Source of the DNA: Arenicella xantha
GTDB taxonomy: Bacteria; Pseudomonadota; Gammaproteobacteria; Arenicellales; Arenicellaceae
NCBI RefSeq assembly: GCF_003315245.1
Contig: NZ_QNRT01000001.1
Coordinates: 899,358-963,357 of the forward strand
DNA length: 64,000 bases
Reading direction: 5' to 3'
The first letter of the stretch is position 1; each line of letters opens with the position of its first letter. A model generated the notes under the pieces. That model was not told where the DNA came from. It made no database searches and saw nothing but the letters and a program-made list of their open reading frames with translations. The position numbers and the translations under genes are program-made. This document shows, one piece after another, positions 54,728 through 63,357 of the stretch.

Positions 54728-56080
54728 ATGAGCAAATACGATTTAGTAGTAATTGGCGGTGGATCTGGCGGAGTCAGAGCGGCTCGTATCGCAGCAGGAC
54801 ATGGCGCGAAAGTCGCAATTTGTGAAGAGTTTCGGTATGGCGGCACCTGCGTAATCCGCGGCTGCGTACCAAAAAAACTGATGGTCTACGCAGCTCACTA
54901 CCACGAAGATTTCAACGATAGCGCGCATTATGGTTGGAGCACGAAAATCGAAGGTTTTGACTGGTCTACGCTGATCAGTAATAAAGACACCGAAATTGAC
55001 CGACTCAATAAGATATACGAAAAGTTATTGGAGAAAGCCGGCGTTGAAATACTCTATGGCACAGCGAGCTTGGTTGACCAACACACGGTTCAGATTGGCG
55101 ATCAAAAATTAGAAGCCGAAAAGATATTGATCGCGACTGGCGGAGCCCCGTATTTACCCGAGATATCGGGCATTGAGCATGCTATTACCTCCAACGAAGT
55201 GTTCCACCTAGAACAGCAACCAAAATCAGCAGTCGTAGTTGGCGGTGGATATATTGCAGTCGAATTCGCCGGCATCTTTAACGGCCTCGGTATCGACACA
55301 TCGCTGGTCTATCGCGGCACGCAGATTTTACGTGGCTTCGACCACAGCGTGCGTGATCACTTGGCTAAAGAGTTGCAGAAAAAAGGCATTAATTTGATGC
55401 TGAGCAACAACATTAAGTCCATCGAACTTGCCGCTGACGGCAGTAAACTTGTGAGCTTTATCGATGGCACGTCGAAAAACGTTGATTGCGTTTTGTATGC
55501 AACCGGCCGTACCCCAAATACCGCCAGCCTGAACCTCGGCAACGCCGGTGTGGAAATTGGCTTACGCGGTGAAATTATTGTCGACGAACATTCCAAAACC
55601 AACGTCGACACAATCTACGCAGTAGGCGATGTGACAGACCGCATCGCTCTGACGCCGGTTGCCACCATGGAAGGGCATGCTTTTGCCGATACCGTATTTG
55701 GCAATAAACCGCGCCTCGCTGATCATACTTATGTGCCTTCGGCGGTGTTCTCACAACCACCAATCGGCTCAGTCGGATTTAGCGAAGAACACGCGCGAGA
55801 AATGTTCGCCAACATCGACACCTACACCTCAGAATTCAGGTCGTTAAAACACACCTTGACCGACAATCAAGAACGCATTCTAATGAAGCTAATTGTTGAC
55901 GCCGATACCGATGCGGTTGTCGGTGCCCATATGGTTGGCCCGGAAGCCGCTGAAGTTATGCAAGGCATCGCTATCGCCGTTAAAGCTGGCGCCAAGAAAG
56001 CCGACTTTGATTCTACGGTCGGCATTCATCCGAGCACCGCTGAAGAGTTTTGTACCATGCGCGTTAAGGATCCAGAGTAG
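54728..56080 (+). CDS. gorA: Glutathione-disulfide reductase
   Basis: 450 residues. FAD motif GGGSGGVRAAR (10-20), redox disulphide C41/C46 in GGTCVIRGCVPKK, NAD(P)-binding VVVGGGYIAVEFAG, and the C-terminal catalytic HPSTAEE. Arg residues (VYRGTQILRGFD) after the second Rossmann strand fit NADPH use. It regenerates GSH from GSSG. It lies 110 bp after rpoH but behind a terminator, so it is a separate transcript. Confidence 0.94.
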   Translation: MSKYDLVVIGGGSGGVRAARIAAGHGAKVAICEEFRYGGTCVIRGCVPKKLMVYAAHYHEDFNDSAHYGWSTKIEGFDWSTLISNKDTEIDRLNKIYEKLLEKAGVEILYGTASLVDQHTVQIGDQKLEAEKILIATGGAPYLPEISGIEHAITSNEVFHLEQQPKSAVVVGGGYIAVEFAGIFNGLGIDTSLVYRGTQILRGFDHSVRDHLAKELQKKGINLMLSNNIKSIELAADGSKLVSFIDGTSKNVDCVLYATGRTPNTASLNLGNAGVEIGLRGEIIVDEHSKTNVDTIYAVGDVTDRIALTPVATMEGHAFADTVFGNKPRLADHTYVPSAVFSQPPIGSVGFSEEHAREMFANIDTYTSEFRSLKHTLTDNQERILMKLIVDADTDAVVGAHMVGPEAAEVMQGIAIAVKAGAKKADFDSTVGIHPSTAEEFCTMRVKDPE

Positions 56081-56085
56081 GCAAC

Positions 56086-56316
56086 ATGCGATACAAAGAA
56101 GGCGAAATACCACCTGAAATGATGGCAGTTAATGCCAGTAACGACATGCTTTTGCTGACCTCTGTATTGGGCGTCTTAATTGGCATTGCACTCACCATCA
56201 TGGGTCGCAAAGGCAAACAAATGTGGATGTATGTATGGGGCATCGGCCTAGTAATCTGTAGCATTTACTTGGGCGTATCGATTGGTTTTGGTTGGAATCT
56301 GTTTGGTAAGTTCTGA
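56086..56316 (+). CDS. Small membrane protein, two TM helices
   Basis: 76 residues. A short acidic N-terminus (RYKEGEIPPEMMAVN) is followed by two hydrophobic helices (LLLTSVLGVLIGIALTIMG and MYVWGIGLVICSIYLGVSI). It starts 5 bp after the gorA stop and its end overlaps the frame of the next gene, so it is part of that operon. No family recognised. Confidence 0.7.
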   Translation: MRYKEGEIPPEMMAVNASNDMLLLTSVLGVLIGIALTIMGRKGKQMWMYVWGIGLVICSIYLGVSIGFGWNLFGKF

Positions 56317-56905
56317 CCCACTCGCACGGCTGGTTGATCAGATTCGCGCTTGTACCGCCTGCGAATCTGATTGGTCACATTCAGCGCGACCAATCATTCA
56401 AGTCGACGCCAAGGCCAGCATACTCATCGCCGGGCAGGCACCTGGCAGTGCTGTACACGCTTCAGGCATCCCGTTCGACGACCCTAGTGGCGAACGCCTA
56501 CGCGACTGGATGGGCATAGATCGAGACACATTCTATAACCCACGCCATGTCGCTATTGTACCGATGGCCTTTTGCTATCCCGGCAGAGGCAAAACCGGTG
56601 ACTTAGCACCGCCTAAACGCTGCGCTGACAAGTGGCGCGAAGCACTGCTAGATAAGCTAGGCAACATTCAACTCACTTTACTAATTGGTCAATACGCTCA
56701 ACACTGGCATCTACCTGCTAGCAAAAACCAGTCGCTCACCGATACCGTGCGACAATGGCGTTCACAACCGAACGGCATTATGCCACTGCCGCATCCGAGC
56801 CCCAGAAACAATATTTGGTTGGCAAAAAACCCTTGGTTTACCGCGGACGTGCTCCCTACACTGCAATCGCGAGTACAGTTCGCACTATCGTCCAACCGCC
56901 GTTAA
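56303..56905 (+). CDS. Uracil-DNA glycosylase superfamily protein
   Basis: About 200 residues; the start is uncertain (TTG at 56303 favoured, overlapping the small membrane gene; other TTG codons lie at 56282 and 56288). CxxC near the N-terminus (CTACESDW), GQAPG and the C-terminal HPSPRNN loop are UDG-superfamily features. Bases of the active site such as a clear family 4/5 Fe-S set are incomplete (only two Cys at the N-terminus), so activity on uracil is not assured. Confidence 0.8.
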   Translation: MVSSDPLARLVDQIRACTACESDWSHSARPIIQVDAKASILIAGQAPGSAVHASGIPFDDPSGERLRDWMGIDRDTFYNPRHVAIVPMAFCYPGRGKTGDLAPPKRCADKWREALLDKLGNIQLTLLIGQYAQHWHLPASKNQSLTDTVRQWRSQPNGIMPLPHPSPRNNIWLAKNPWFTADVLPTLQSRVQFALSSNRR

Positions 56906-56925
56906 ACGAATGGCCTAGCACTGGC

Positions 56926-59088
56926 TTATTCAGTGATACCGTGCGCCAAAAACATAAACGCATACTCCTCAGCGTAATCTTTTAATCGCCCGTATCGACC
57001 ACTGTTAGAGAAGTGACCTGCGCCCATATTAATGCGCATAACTAACAGATTATCATCCGTTTTTAATTCACGCATGCGCGCGGTCCACTTAGCGGGCTCC
57101 CAATACGTTACGCGTGGATCATTCAGTCCACCACTAACAAACATCGGCGGGTATTCAACTTCAGCGATGTTGTCATACGGTGAATAGCTTGCGATTAAGT
57201 CGTAATCCTCTACGCTCTCGATAGGATTGCCCCACTCTTTCCACTCAGGCGGAGTCAATGGTAGCGTGGCATCTAACATAGTGTTCAGCACATCCACGAA
57301 CGGTACACCAAGGTTAACCGAACGCCATAATTCAGGTGCTTGAATAGTAACTGCGCCCATCAGTTCGCCACCTGCGCTGCGCCCCGACGCCGATATATTC
57401 CCGGCCGAGGTGTAACCCGCGGCTATTAATCCTCGTGCGACATCGACAAAGTCATTAAAGGTATTAGCGCGATGCTCCAGCTTGCCGTCTAAATACCAGT
57501 TGTAGCCCATCATCGAACCGCCGCGCACATGCGCTATGGCATACACAAAGCCACGATCTAATGCACTAAGTCGACCGGTTGAGAAATTTGGCGTAATCGT
57601 GGCCGAATAGGCACCATAACCATACAACCACATAGGCTGAGAACCATCTTTCTTAAGCCCTTTCTTGTACACCAACGAGACCGGCACTTGCGCGCCATCA
57701 CGTGCAGTAATCATCACACGCTCAGTCTCGTACATCGACTTATCGTAGCCCGATGGGATTTTCTGCACCTTACGGCTAGTTAACGTATTAGCCTTAAGGT
57801 CATAGTCAAATACCGTCTCCGGCGTAATCATCGACTCATAATTAATGCGTAAATGCGACTGTTTAAACTCTGGGTTAACACCGATGGAGGCCGCAAATAC
57901 TGTCTCTGGAAACCGCACCTCGGTATGACCGCCGCTATAGCCCTGTACGTGAATTTTCTCTAAGCCCAAATCACGCGACTTAATCGCCATAAAGTCGTTA
58001 AACGTCTGAATGCTCAATAGGTATACGTCGTCGCTGCCCTCTTGCAACGTCTGCCAATTAACATGTGCGGGCGCGGTGTCGCTCACTTTAGCAAGTCGAA
58101 AATTCTTATGCGTATCGTTGGCCAATATGTAGAAGTAACCATGCGCATGATCTACTGAATGCGTGAAACCAGCCTCGCGCGACACCATTAGCAGCGGATC
58201 AGATGAAAGGTCCGCCGGCAGTACATAGGTTTCTTGCACTTCGCCTTGCGACGACGCAATTATCATAAACTCCTTGCTGCTAGTCTTTCCGAAGTCGATA
58301 AAAAAGCCATCATCTTGCTCATGGTACAAAGTTGTATCAGCATTTTGTGGCGTACCGATTTTGTGTACCTTAATGTTCTTGGCTAACCACTTATCTTGCT
58401 CCAGCAACGCATAAACTAACGAATTTCCATCGGCACTAAATGTGATTCCACCTTGTACATCTTCAAGCGTATCATCAAGATAATTGCCAGTTTGTAGGTC
58501 CTTGACCCGCACCTGATATCGTTCGTCACCAGCGGTATCAAAAGAGTACGCCAAATAACGGTTATTCGGACTGATCTCCCAGCCACCAAGCACAAAGTAA
58601 TCATGCCCCTCGGCCAGTGCCGTCTCATCAAGGAAAACCGCTTCCTCACCAGTCTCTAGGTGCTTGCGGCTACGCGTACGATATTCCTCGCCCGGTCGGT
58701 AGAACCATTGATATTCATAGCCATTATCAACATACGGAACCGAGGTTTCTTGTTCGTCAGTACGCCCCTTGAACTCTTCAAATACGGTGTTAACCAATCC
58801 CCTATGTGGCTCTAAAAAAGTCTGGTAGTACGCATTCTCAGCATTCAAATAGTCCAATATCGGCGCGTCGTTCACTTCGGGATAATCTTCATCCTTAAGC
58901 CAATGATAATGGTCGGTCAACGTGCGGCCATGATATTCGGCTTCAAACGGAACTTGAGGCGCTTGTGGCGCTTCCTCAGATAGTTGCTTTAAACGGTCAA
59001 ATTCGGGCATATCAGTATTTTCAGTCGTGGCACATGCCGCTAAACCGAGCATCGGGAGCAGCAATAGTTTAGTTAAGTGCATGGTCAT
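56926..59088 (-). CDS. Prolyl oligopeptidase family lipoprotein (S9A, PtrB-like)
   Basis: About 720 residues from the ATG at 59088 (a second ATG two codons later). Lipobox LGLAAC predicts an envelope lipoprotein. A seven-bladed beta-propeller (residues ~110-430) is followed by an alpha/beta hydrolase with the nucleophile S571 in SGRSAGGELMG, Asp in SGGLNDPRVTYWEP and His in MGAGHFS. It cleaves short peptides after Pro or basic residues. Divergent from the PrnB-like gene, sharing a 155-bp upstream region. Confidence 0.92.
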   Translation of the reverse strand: MTMHLTKLLLLPMLGLAACATTENTDMPEFDRLKQLSEEAPQAPQVPFEAEYHGRTLTDHYHWLKDEDYPEVNDAPILDYLNAENAYYQTFLEPHRGLVNTVFEEFKGRTDEQETSVPYVDNGYEYQWFYRPGEEYRTRSRKHLETGEEAVFLDETALAEGHDYFVLGGWEISPNNRYLAYSFDTAGDERYQVRVKDLQTGNYLDDTLEDVQGGITFSADGNSLVYALLEQDKWLAKNIKVHKIGTPQNADTTLYHEQDDGFFIDFGKTSSKEFMIIASSQGEVQETYVLPADLSSDPLLMVSREAGFTHSVDHAHGYFYILANDTHKNFRLAKVSDTAPAHVNWQTLQEGSDDVYLLSIQTFNDFMAIKSRDLGLEKIHVQGYSGGHTEVRFPETVFAASIGVNPEFKQSHLRINYESMITPETVFDYDLKANTLTSRKVQKIPSGYDKSMYETERVMITARDGAQVPVSLVYKKGLKKDGSQPMWLYGYGAYSATITPNFSTGRLSALDRGFVYAIAHVRGGSMMGYNWYLDGKLEHRANTFNDFVDVARGLIAAGYTSAGNISASGRSAGGELMGAVTIQAPELWRSVNLGVPFVDVLNTMLDATLPLTPPEWKEWGNPIESVEDYDLIASYSPYDNIAEVEYPPMFVSGGLNDPRVTYWEPAKWTARMRELKTDDNLLVMRINMGAGHFSNSGRYGRLKDYAEEYAFMFLAHGITE

Positions 59089-59243
59089 TAAAGTTAGAGT
59101 TATTAGATTCCTACAGAATACCTTATGCCGGTGAATGATAGCGCTAAAATTAGCGTTGCTGAACCTCAGCCCTTGGACAAATGAGCTGTCAGTCAGCGAA
59201 ACGCCTGCTATTATGCGCGCAGACACTCACCGATGGGTAGACC

Positions 59244-60425
59244 ATGCGCACACCAAATTCTCGACACTTTGATCACTGGATTAGACAAGACTTCAAACAC
59301 ATCAACACAGAATTAGAGCTCGCTTACCGTGAGGCTGGCTGCAAGGACTCAGTCACTGATGTTGGTGACGCGCTAAAGCAACAATTGCTGCGCGAAGGCA
59401 ATCAACATATCACCGCGCTACTGCGTGAAGGCAATACCGACGAAGGCTTCGACAATGGCTTTGACCTACTCGGCAATGTTGGTTTTTTTATGGCAGCCTG
59501 CCGACGTCACGACCTGACCGAGCCGTCACGCGAACATAAATCACCATTAACTGATGCGTCTGCGTTAGCCATGCAACTTGGTGCGTCCTTAGGCGTTATA
59601 CCGCGTTTCGCGTCAGCGCATCTAGAAACACATAACCGCGCCATTAATGGCGAGTATAAGTCATTCACTAACTTGCCTGACGAGCACTTGTTTTTAGAGT
59701 ACAACACTCGTGGTGTGTTTGCCTTTATTCGCGCCTCTGAAGCGTTACTGCATTGCCTACCATTAGGCGTGTCACACCCAGTTACCCACGACTTACTGGT
59801 AGCCGCTCAGCATGACCTGAAAACAGTAATCAGCAACAATAATGCGCTATTTGAAAAGCTCGACATCGACCAATTCTTTTATTGTGTACGACCATACTAT
59901 AAAACCCATCGAGTAGGCTTACACGAATACCGCGGGGCTAACGCCGGTGACTTTGCCGGCATCAATGTGATCGATCTTTTACTGGGGTTATGTCGGGCCG
60001 ACGACCCTTACTACTCCCAATTGCTGGTGGATAAATTTCTCTTTATGCGGCCAGACGATCAACTCGCACTACGTGACTGTATGCGTCGTAAAAGCTTGCT
60101 AGATGGATTTCTCGAGGTAGACGACAATGCCACTCAAGACGACTGGTTTCAACGTAACGCCGAAGCGTTCCTGCAAGTCTGTGAACTACACGGCCAAACA
60201 GCGCTGCAGCACCATGAACTACTGATTAAAAAGTTTATCGAGCTACCAGCCGCACGTGACGGCCTTGAAAAACAGTCGGATCTAACGGCTAGCGGCCCTC
60301 CGCTCGACGTCATGCTAAAAGGCCTAAAAAAACTATGCGATTTACGCACGGCAGCCAACGTTGAAGGCTTATCGACTCGATTCAATGACCTACAAAAACT
60401 TCGTTCGGTGGTAAAACATGGCTAG
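59244..60425 (+). CDS. PrnB/DUF1864 family protein (IDO/TDO superfamily)
   Basis: 393 residues. The segment at ~215-247 (VRPYYKTHRVGLHEYRGAN then AGDFAGINVIDLLLGLC) matches the core of the PrnB/DUF1864 family (PF08933), related to indoleamine and tryptophan 2,3-dioxygenases; PrnB itself rearranges 7-chlorotryptophan in pyrrolnitrin synthesis. It is a predicted haem protein. It overlaps the kynureninase-like gene by 8 bases, the same pairing I recall in Shewanella (SO_4414/SO_4413). Substrate likely tryptophan or a derivative, but unproven. Confidence 0.85.
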   Translation: MRTPNSRHFDHWIRQDFKHINTELELAYREAGCKDSVTDVGDALKQQLLREGNQHITALLREGNTDEGFDNGFDLLGNVGFFMAACRRHDLTEPSREHKSPLTDASALAMQLGASLGVIPRFASAHLETHNRAINGEYKSFTNLPDEHLFLEYNTRGVFAFIRASEALLHCLPLGVSHPVTHDLLVAAQHDLKTVISNNNALFEKLDIDQFFYCVRPYYKTHRVGLHEYRGANAGDFAGINVIDLLLGLCRADDPYYSQLLVDKFLFMRPDDQLALRDCMRRKSLLDGFLEVDDNATQDDWFQRNAEAFLQVCELHGQTALQHHELLIKKFIELPAARDGLEKQSDLTASGPPLDVMLKGLKKLCDLRTAANVEGLSTRFNDLQKLRSVVKHG

Positions 60426-61533
60426 CTCAACAAACCACGCTGGTCTATTCACACCAAGCAACGGTATTTACCTACTGGCTCATTCAATAGGCAAAATGCC
60501 AATCACCACAGTCGAACATTGCCAGACCCAATTTTTTGCTCCATGGCAATCCGGTCAAGAAGACATATGGCCGCAATGGTTAACTCAAATCGAGAGGTTC
60601 AAGCAGGCCCTCGCGAATTTGTTCAATGCATCAGCAGATGAGTTTTGTCCGCAGTCAAACGTTTCCAGCGGCTTGAATAAAGTCATCACCAGTTTGCCCA
60701 CAAAACCTGGCCGCAACACGATTGTGATGAACGCGAACGATTTTCCATCGGCTGGGTTTGTGCTGCAACAAGCTGAACACTTGGGCTATAAAGTCAAAGT
60801 TATCGACAAACATGCTAACCCGCTCGACCTAGAAACTTGGCGCAACGCCATTACCGACGACGTACACTCGGTGTTTATTACTCACGTGCATTACAACACC
60901 AATACGCAAGTTGACGTCGAGGCGATTAGCCAGCTTGCGCGAAGTCGCGGCGCGCTTTCAATTGTCGATGTTGCACAATCAGCTGGCATCGTACCCATTG
61001 ATCTAGCACAGTGGCATGCGGATATCGTGGTCGGGTCATGCATTAAATGGCTGTGCGGCGGACCCGGTGCCGGATACCTCTGGGTCGATCAAAACCTAAT
61101 TACACAACTCAAGCCGCATGACCTTGGCTGGTTCTCACATAAGGATCCTTTCGAGTTCGATATCAATCATTTTGAATACGCCGACAACAGCAATCGTTTC
61201 TGGGGCGGCACACCATCGGTTATGCCCTACATAGCGGCAACTCACAGTATAGAACTACTCACAAAGATTGGCATCGAAACCATTCGCCAGCACAACGTTG
61301 TATTAAGACAATTGCTTATCGACCAACTACCGAGCGAACAACTGGTCTCGCCCAGTAACCCGCAACACTGCGGCGGCACACTGGTGATCAAACCAAACCA
61401 GCAAAGCAGTTTCGTATCCAATATGCAAAAGGCTGATATCCTGTTTGACGAACGCGAGCATGGTGTGCGGTTGTCACCGCATATTTATACCAACAGGGAA
61501 GACATTGAACAGGTCTTGAATTGCCTGTCGTAG
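60418..61533 (+). CDS. Kynureninase-like class-V PLP enzyme
   Basis: 371 residues. The PLP lysine is K210 in GSCIKWLCGGPGAG, with the Asp in SIVDVAQSAG and the Trp-Gly-Gly-Thr-Pro (WGGTPSV) segment; all are kynureninase-like. It is about 40 residues shorter than typical KynU at the N-terminus. Coupled by overlap to the PrnB/DUF1864 gene. Presumably it cleaves an aryl-alanine product of that enzyme, giving alanine and an aromatic acid. No kynurenine formamidase gene is nearby. Confidence 0.87.
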   Translation: MASSTNHAGLFTPSNGIYLLAHSIGKMPITTVEHCQTQFFAPWQSGQEDIWPQWLTQIERFKQALANLFNASADEFCPQSNVSSGLNKVITSLPTKPGRNTIVMNANDFPSAGFVLQQAEHLGYKVKVIDKHANPLDLETWRNAITDDVHSVFITHVHYNTNTQVDVEAISQLARSRGALSIVDVAQSAGIVPIDLAQWHADIVVGSCIKWLCGGPGAGYLWVDQNLITQLKPHDLGWFSHKDPFEFDINHFEYADNSNRFWGGTPSVMPYIAATHSIELLTKIGIETIRQHNVVLRQLLIDQLPSEQLVSPSNPQHCGGTLVIKPNQQSSFVSNMQKADILFDEREHGVRLSPHIYTNREDIEQVLNCLS

Positions 61534-61540
61534 GCGCTTC

Positions 61541-61572
61541 GTTTAACGTCTCATTTACAGTGTCCGTTAAAC
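61541..61572 (+). repeat. Weak inverted repeat after the kynureninase-like gene
   Basis: GTTTAACG (61541-61548) and CGTTAAAC (61565-61572) are 8-bp arms around a 16-base loop. Possible terminator remnant; no T-run. Confidence 0.4.
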
Positions 61573-61618
61573 TATGACAGCTTCACTCTGACCCACTTCA
61601 CTTGTTTTTCTACTGGCG

Positions 61619-62119
61619 TCATCGTCGACGAGGTATACACAAAACGTAGAATCGAGAGTTTAGTTTAGTTAAGAAATCAGAGGACAAAACTCCGCTTAGA
61701 GGCCCATCATTTATAGTAACGTAGAAACCAAGGCCAGAGCTATAAGCAAAAAACACTGCTTCGGAACGGTCAAATCGCTCCAGAGTTTTCGTTTGGTCTG
61801 ATGGATCCTCGCTGAGTGGATTTATTAGGTTTGCTCTCGAAAACCGTGATCTAAATCCAATTTTTGTCCAATCAACCGGCACCTTAATCCTGGACCTCCC
61901 TGGCGATACTCCTACTGTGTGGCGAAGTAAACTCTCGTCGATTCTCCCATCATTCCAAAAATCATCCACCCAAGAGATAGCGTACTCTTGAACTTCTTTC
62001 TTACTACCCAACTCTGTTACATCTTCACAACTTAAAAATTCACTTTTAGCACTCATAAAACTAGTTGCTGCAAATACTAAAACGACTCCCAAACACGTAT
62101 AAATAGATAACTTTTTCAT
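61619..62119 (-). CDS. Small exported protein, unknown function
   Basis: 166 residues. Signal peptide (LGVVLVFAATSFMSA-K), then a soluble domain with one early Cys (LSCEDV) and one late Cys (YVLCIP). A central region WVDDFWNDGRIDES and RSRFSRANLINP has no recognised fold. Isolated, next to the transposase nest; its composition is lower in GC than neighbouring genes, consistent with recent acquisition. Confidence 0.6.
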   Translation of the reverse strand: MKKLSIYTCLGVVLVFAATSFMSAKSEFLSCEDVTELGSKKEVQEYAISWVDDFWNDGRIDESLLRHTVGVSPGRSRIKVPVDWTKIGFRSRFSRANLINPLSEDPSDQTKTLERFDRSEAVFFAYSSGLGFYVTINDGPLSGVLSSDFLTKLNSRFYVLCIPRRR

Positions 62120-62247
62120 ACCTCTTAACCTCTTGACTCTTCATAAGCCTGACGACAGTCTTCGGCTTCTATTTCGTCCTGTAGCCTATCAGACTCAACC
62201 TGTAAATCCGCGTACCTTTGATCTAGGTCACTAAACAGCCTAATGTC

Positions 62248-62304
62248 TTAACGTGCCTGCCCTGTATTTTTGCCTGCAAACTCCAGTCTAAGTGGTCTCG
62301 CCAT
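62248..62304 (-). pseudogene. Relic N-terminus of a RAYT/IS200-like transposase
   Basis: From the ATG at 62304 the first 11 codons read MARPLRLEFAG, identical to the expected start of the adjacent transposase (copy 1 continues LRLEFAGALYH). After 62272 the match stops and the frame ends at 62248. It is a fragment left by deletion or recombination. Confidence 0.75.
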
Positions 62305-62375
62305 CGTTGCGCTCCCTTATTACTTATCTAAATAAAATTGTCTTCGATCTGTTAACTCAAACTAACGAGCAAACC

Positions 62376-62515
62376 TGCAAAAAGCAAGACCTGACCCCCT
62401 TCACTTGGATGCGTATGCATCAAGGGCGGCAGTAATGCTTTGCCTAAATCCAGATGGGTGACTGTTGCGGGTAGTTTTACCCAGGGGTCTGTGGGGTCAG
62501 GTCTTGCATTTTGCA
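62376..62515. repeat. 23-bp inverted repeats at the transposase end
   Basis: Arm 62376-62398 (contains GCAAGACCTGACCCC) and arm 62493-62515 (contains GGGGTCAGGTCTTGC) match with one mismatch over 23 bp, 94 bp apart. The spacer holds a small hairpin with a GTAG tetranucleotide (62469-62482), reminiscent of REP-type elements. The right arm overlaps the stop codon of transposase copy 1. Confidence 0.8.
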
Positions 62516-63357
62516 CGCCGGATTACCCGACTTACGGTCGAATAATGTACACCAAAATAGCTACCGATGTCCTTCAAGGTATACCCGCCACTTTTGTAAG
62601 CTAGCACCATTGCATCAGCCCGATTCCCCGCAAGCGTCTCATATTGATGCAGTGTTTTAGGTACACCGCGCCGCTGTGAGCTAGGTATTTCAGAAAGGTC
62701 TTTGTCCCCATCAATTAATGCGTCGAGTCGTGAAATAAACTCCTCGCCGCCAAGATAGACTTGGTTTTTGAGGCCACACCATGGGGATGGCTGGGCCTTA
62801 CCCTCGACTACAAAACGTTTATAGCGGTTAATAGCCTGGCGTTTGGTCGCACCGAAGCCCGCCAACAACCATTCTGAGTTCAGCCAGTTATCGCTGCCAA
62901 TTAACCCGACCGTCGCTCGGTAACTGCTCCATCGCCACTCCTGAGCCGAACTTACCATATGCGCTCGAACTGGATTTAAAACGATGTAACGCGATAGCTC
63001 AAGCAAGTACGACTCCTTTTCAACATGTATGGCTTTATAGCGACCCTGAAACACATGACCCACTCGGTGGTGGCGATAATTGTAACTTTGGGTATACACC
63101 CCATTCAGCTGGCGCATACCTTGCGAAAGATTAGCATCGGGCGTTTCTATCAACAAATGGTAGTGATTACTCATCAAACAATACGCATGGCAAACCCAGT
63201 TATAGCCAACACACACTTCTCCGAGAAGATCGAGAAACTGCCGCCGATCCACATCATCGTCGTAAATGTCCTCACGTCGGTCGCCGCGCGAAGTAACATG
63301 GTATAGAGCTCCTGCAAACTCCAGTCTAAGCAAGGTCTGTGGGGTCGGGTCTTGCAT
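62497..63357 (-). CDS. REP-associated tyrosine transposase (Y1_Tnp), chimeric start
   Basis: 286 residues. The Y1/HUH domain has AGALYHVTSRGDRRE, the metal-binding HUH-type motif MSNHYHLLIET, and GHVFQGRYKAIHVEKESYLLELSRYIVLNPVRA. Its C-terminus has a DnaA-like/HTH helix (YTLKDIGSYFGVHYSTVSRVIRRA). The usual start MARPLRLEFAG is replaced: the first eight residues come from the 3' flank of the tandem copy, so the gene starts within that copy's end. Probably still translatable, with an altered promoter. Confidence 0.88.
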   Translation of the reverse strand: MQDPTPQTLLRLEFAGALYHVTSRGDRREDIYDDDVDRRQFLDLLGEVCVGYNWVCHAYCLMSNHYHLLIETPDANLSQGMRQLNGVYTQSYNYRHHRVGHVFQGRYKAIHVEKESYLLELSRYIVLNPVRAHMVSSAQEWRWSSYRATVGLIGSDNWLNSEWLLAGFGATKRQAINRYKRFVVEGKAQPSPWCGLKNQVYLGGEEFISRLDALIDGDKDLSEIPSSQRRGVPKTLHQYETLAGNRADAMVLAYKSGGYTLKDIGSYFGVHYSTVSRVIRRAKCKT

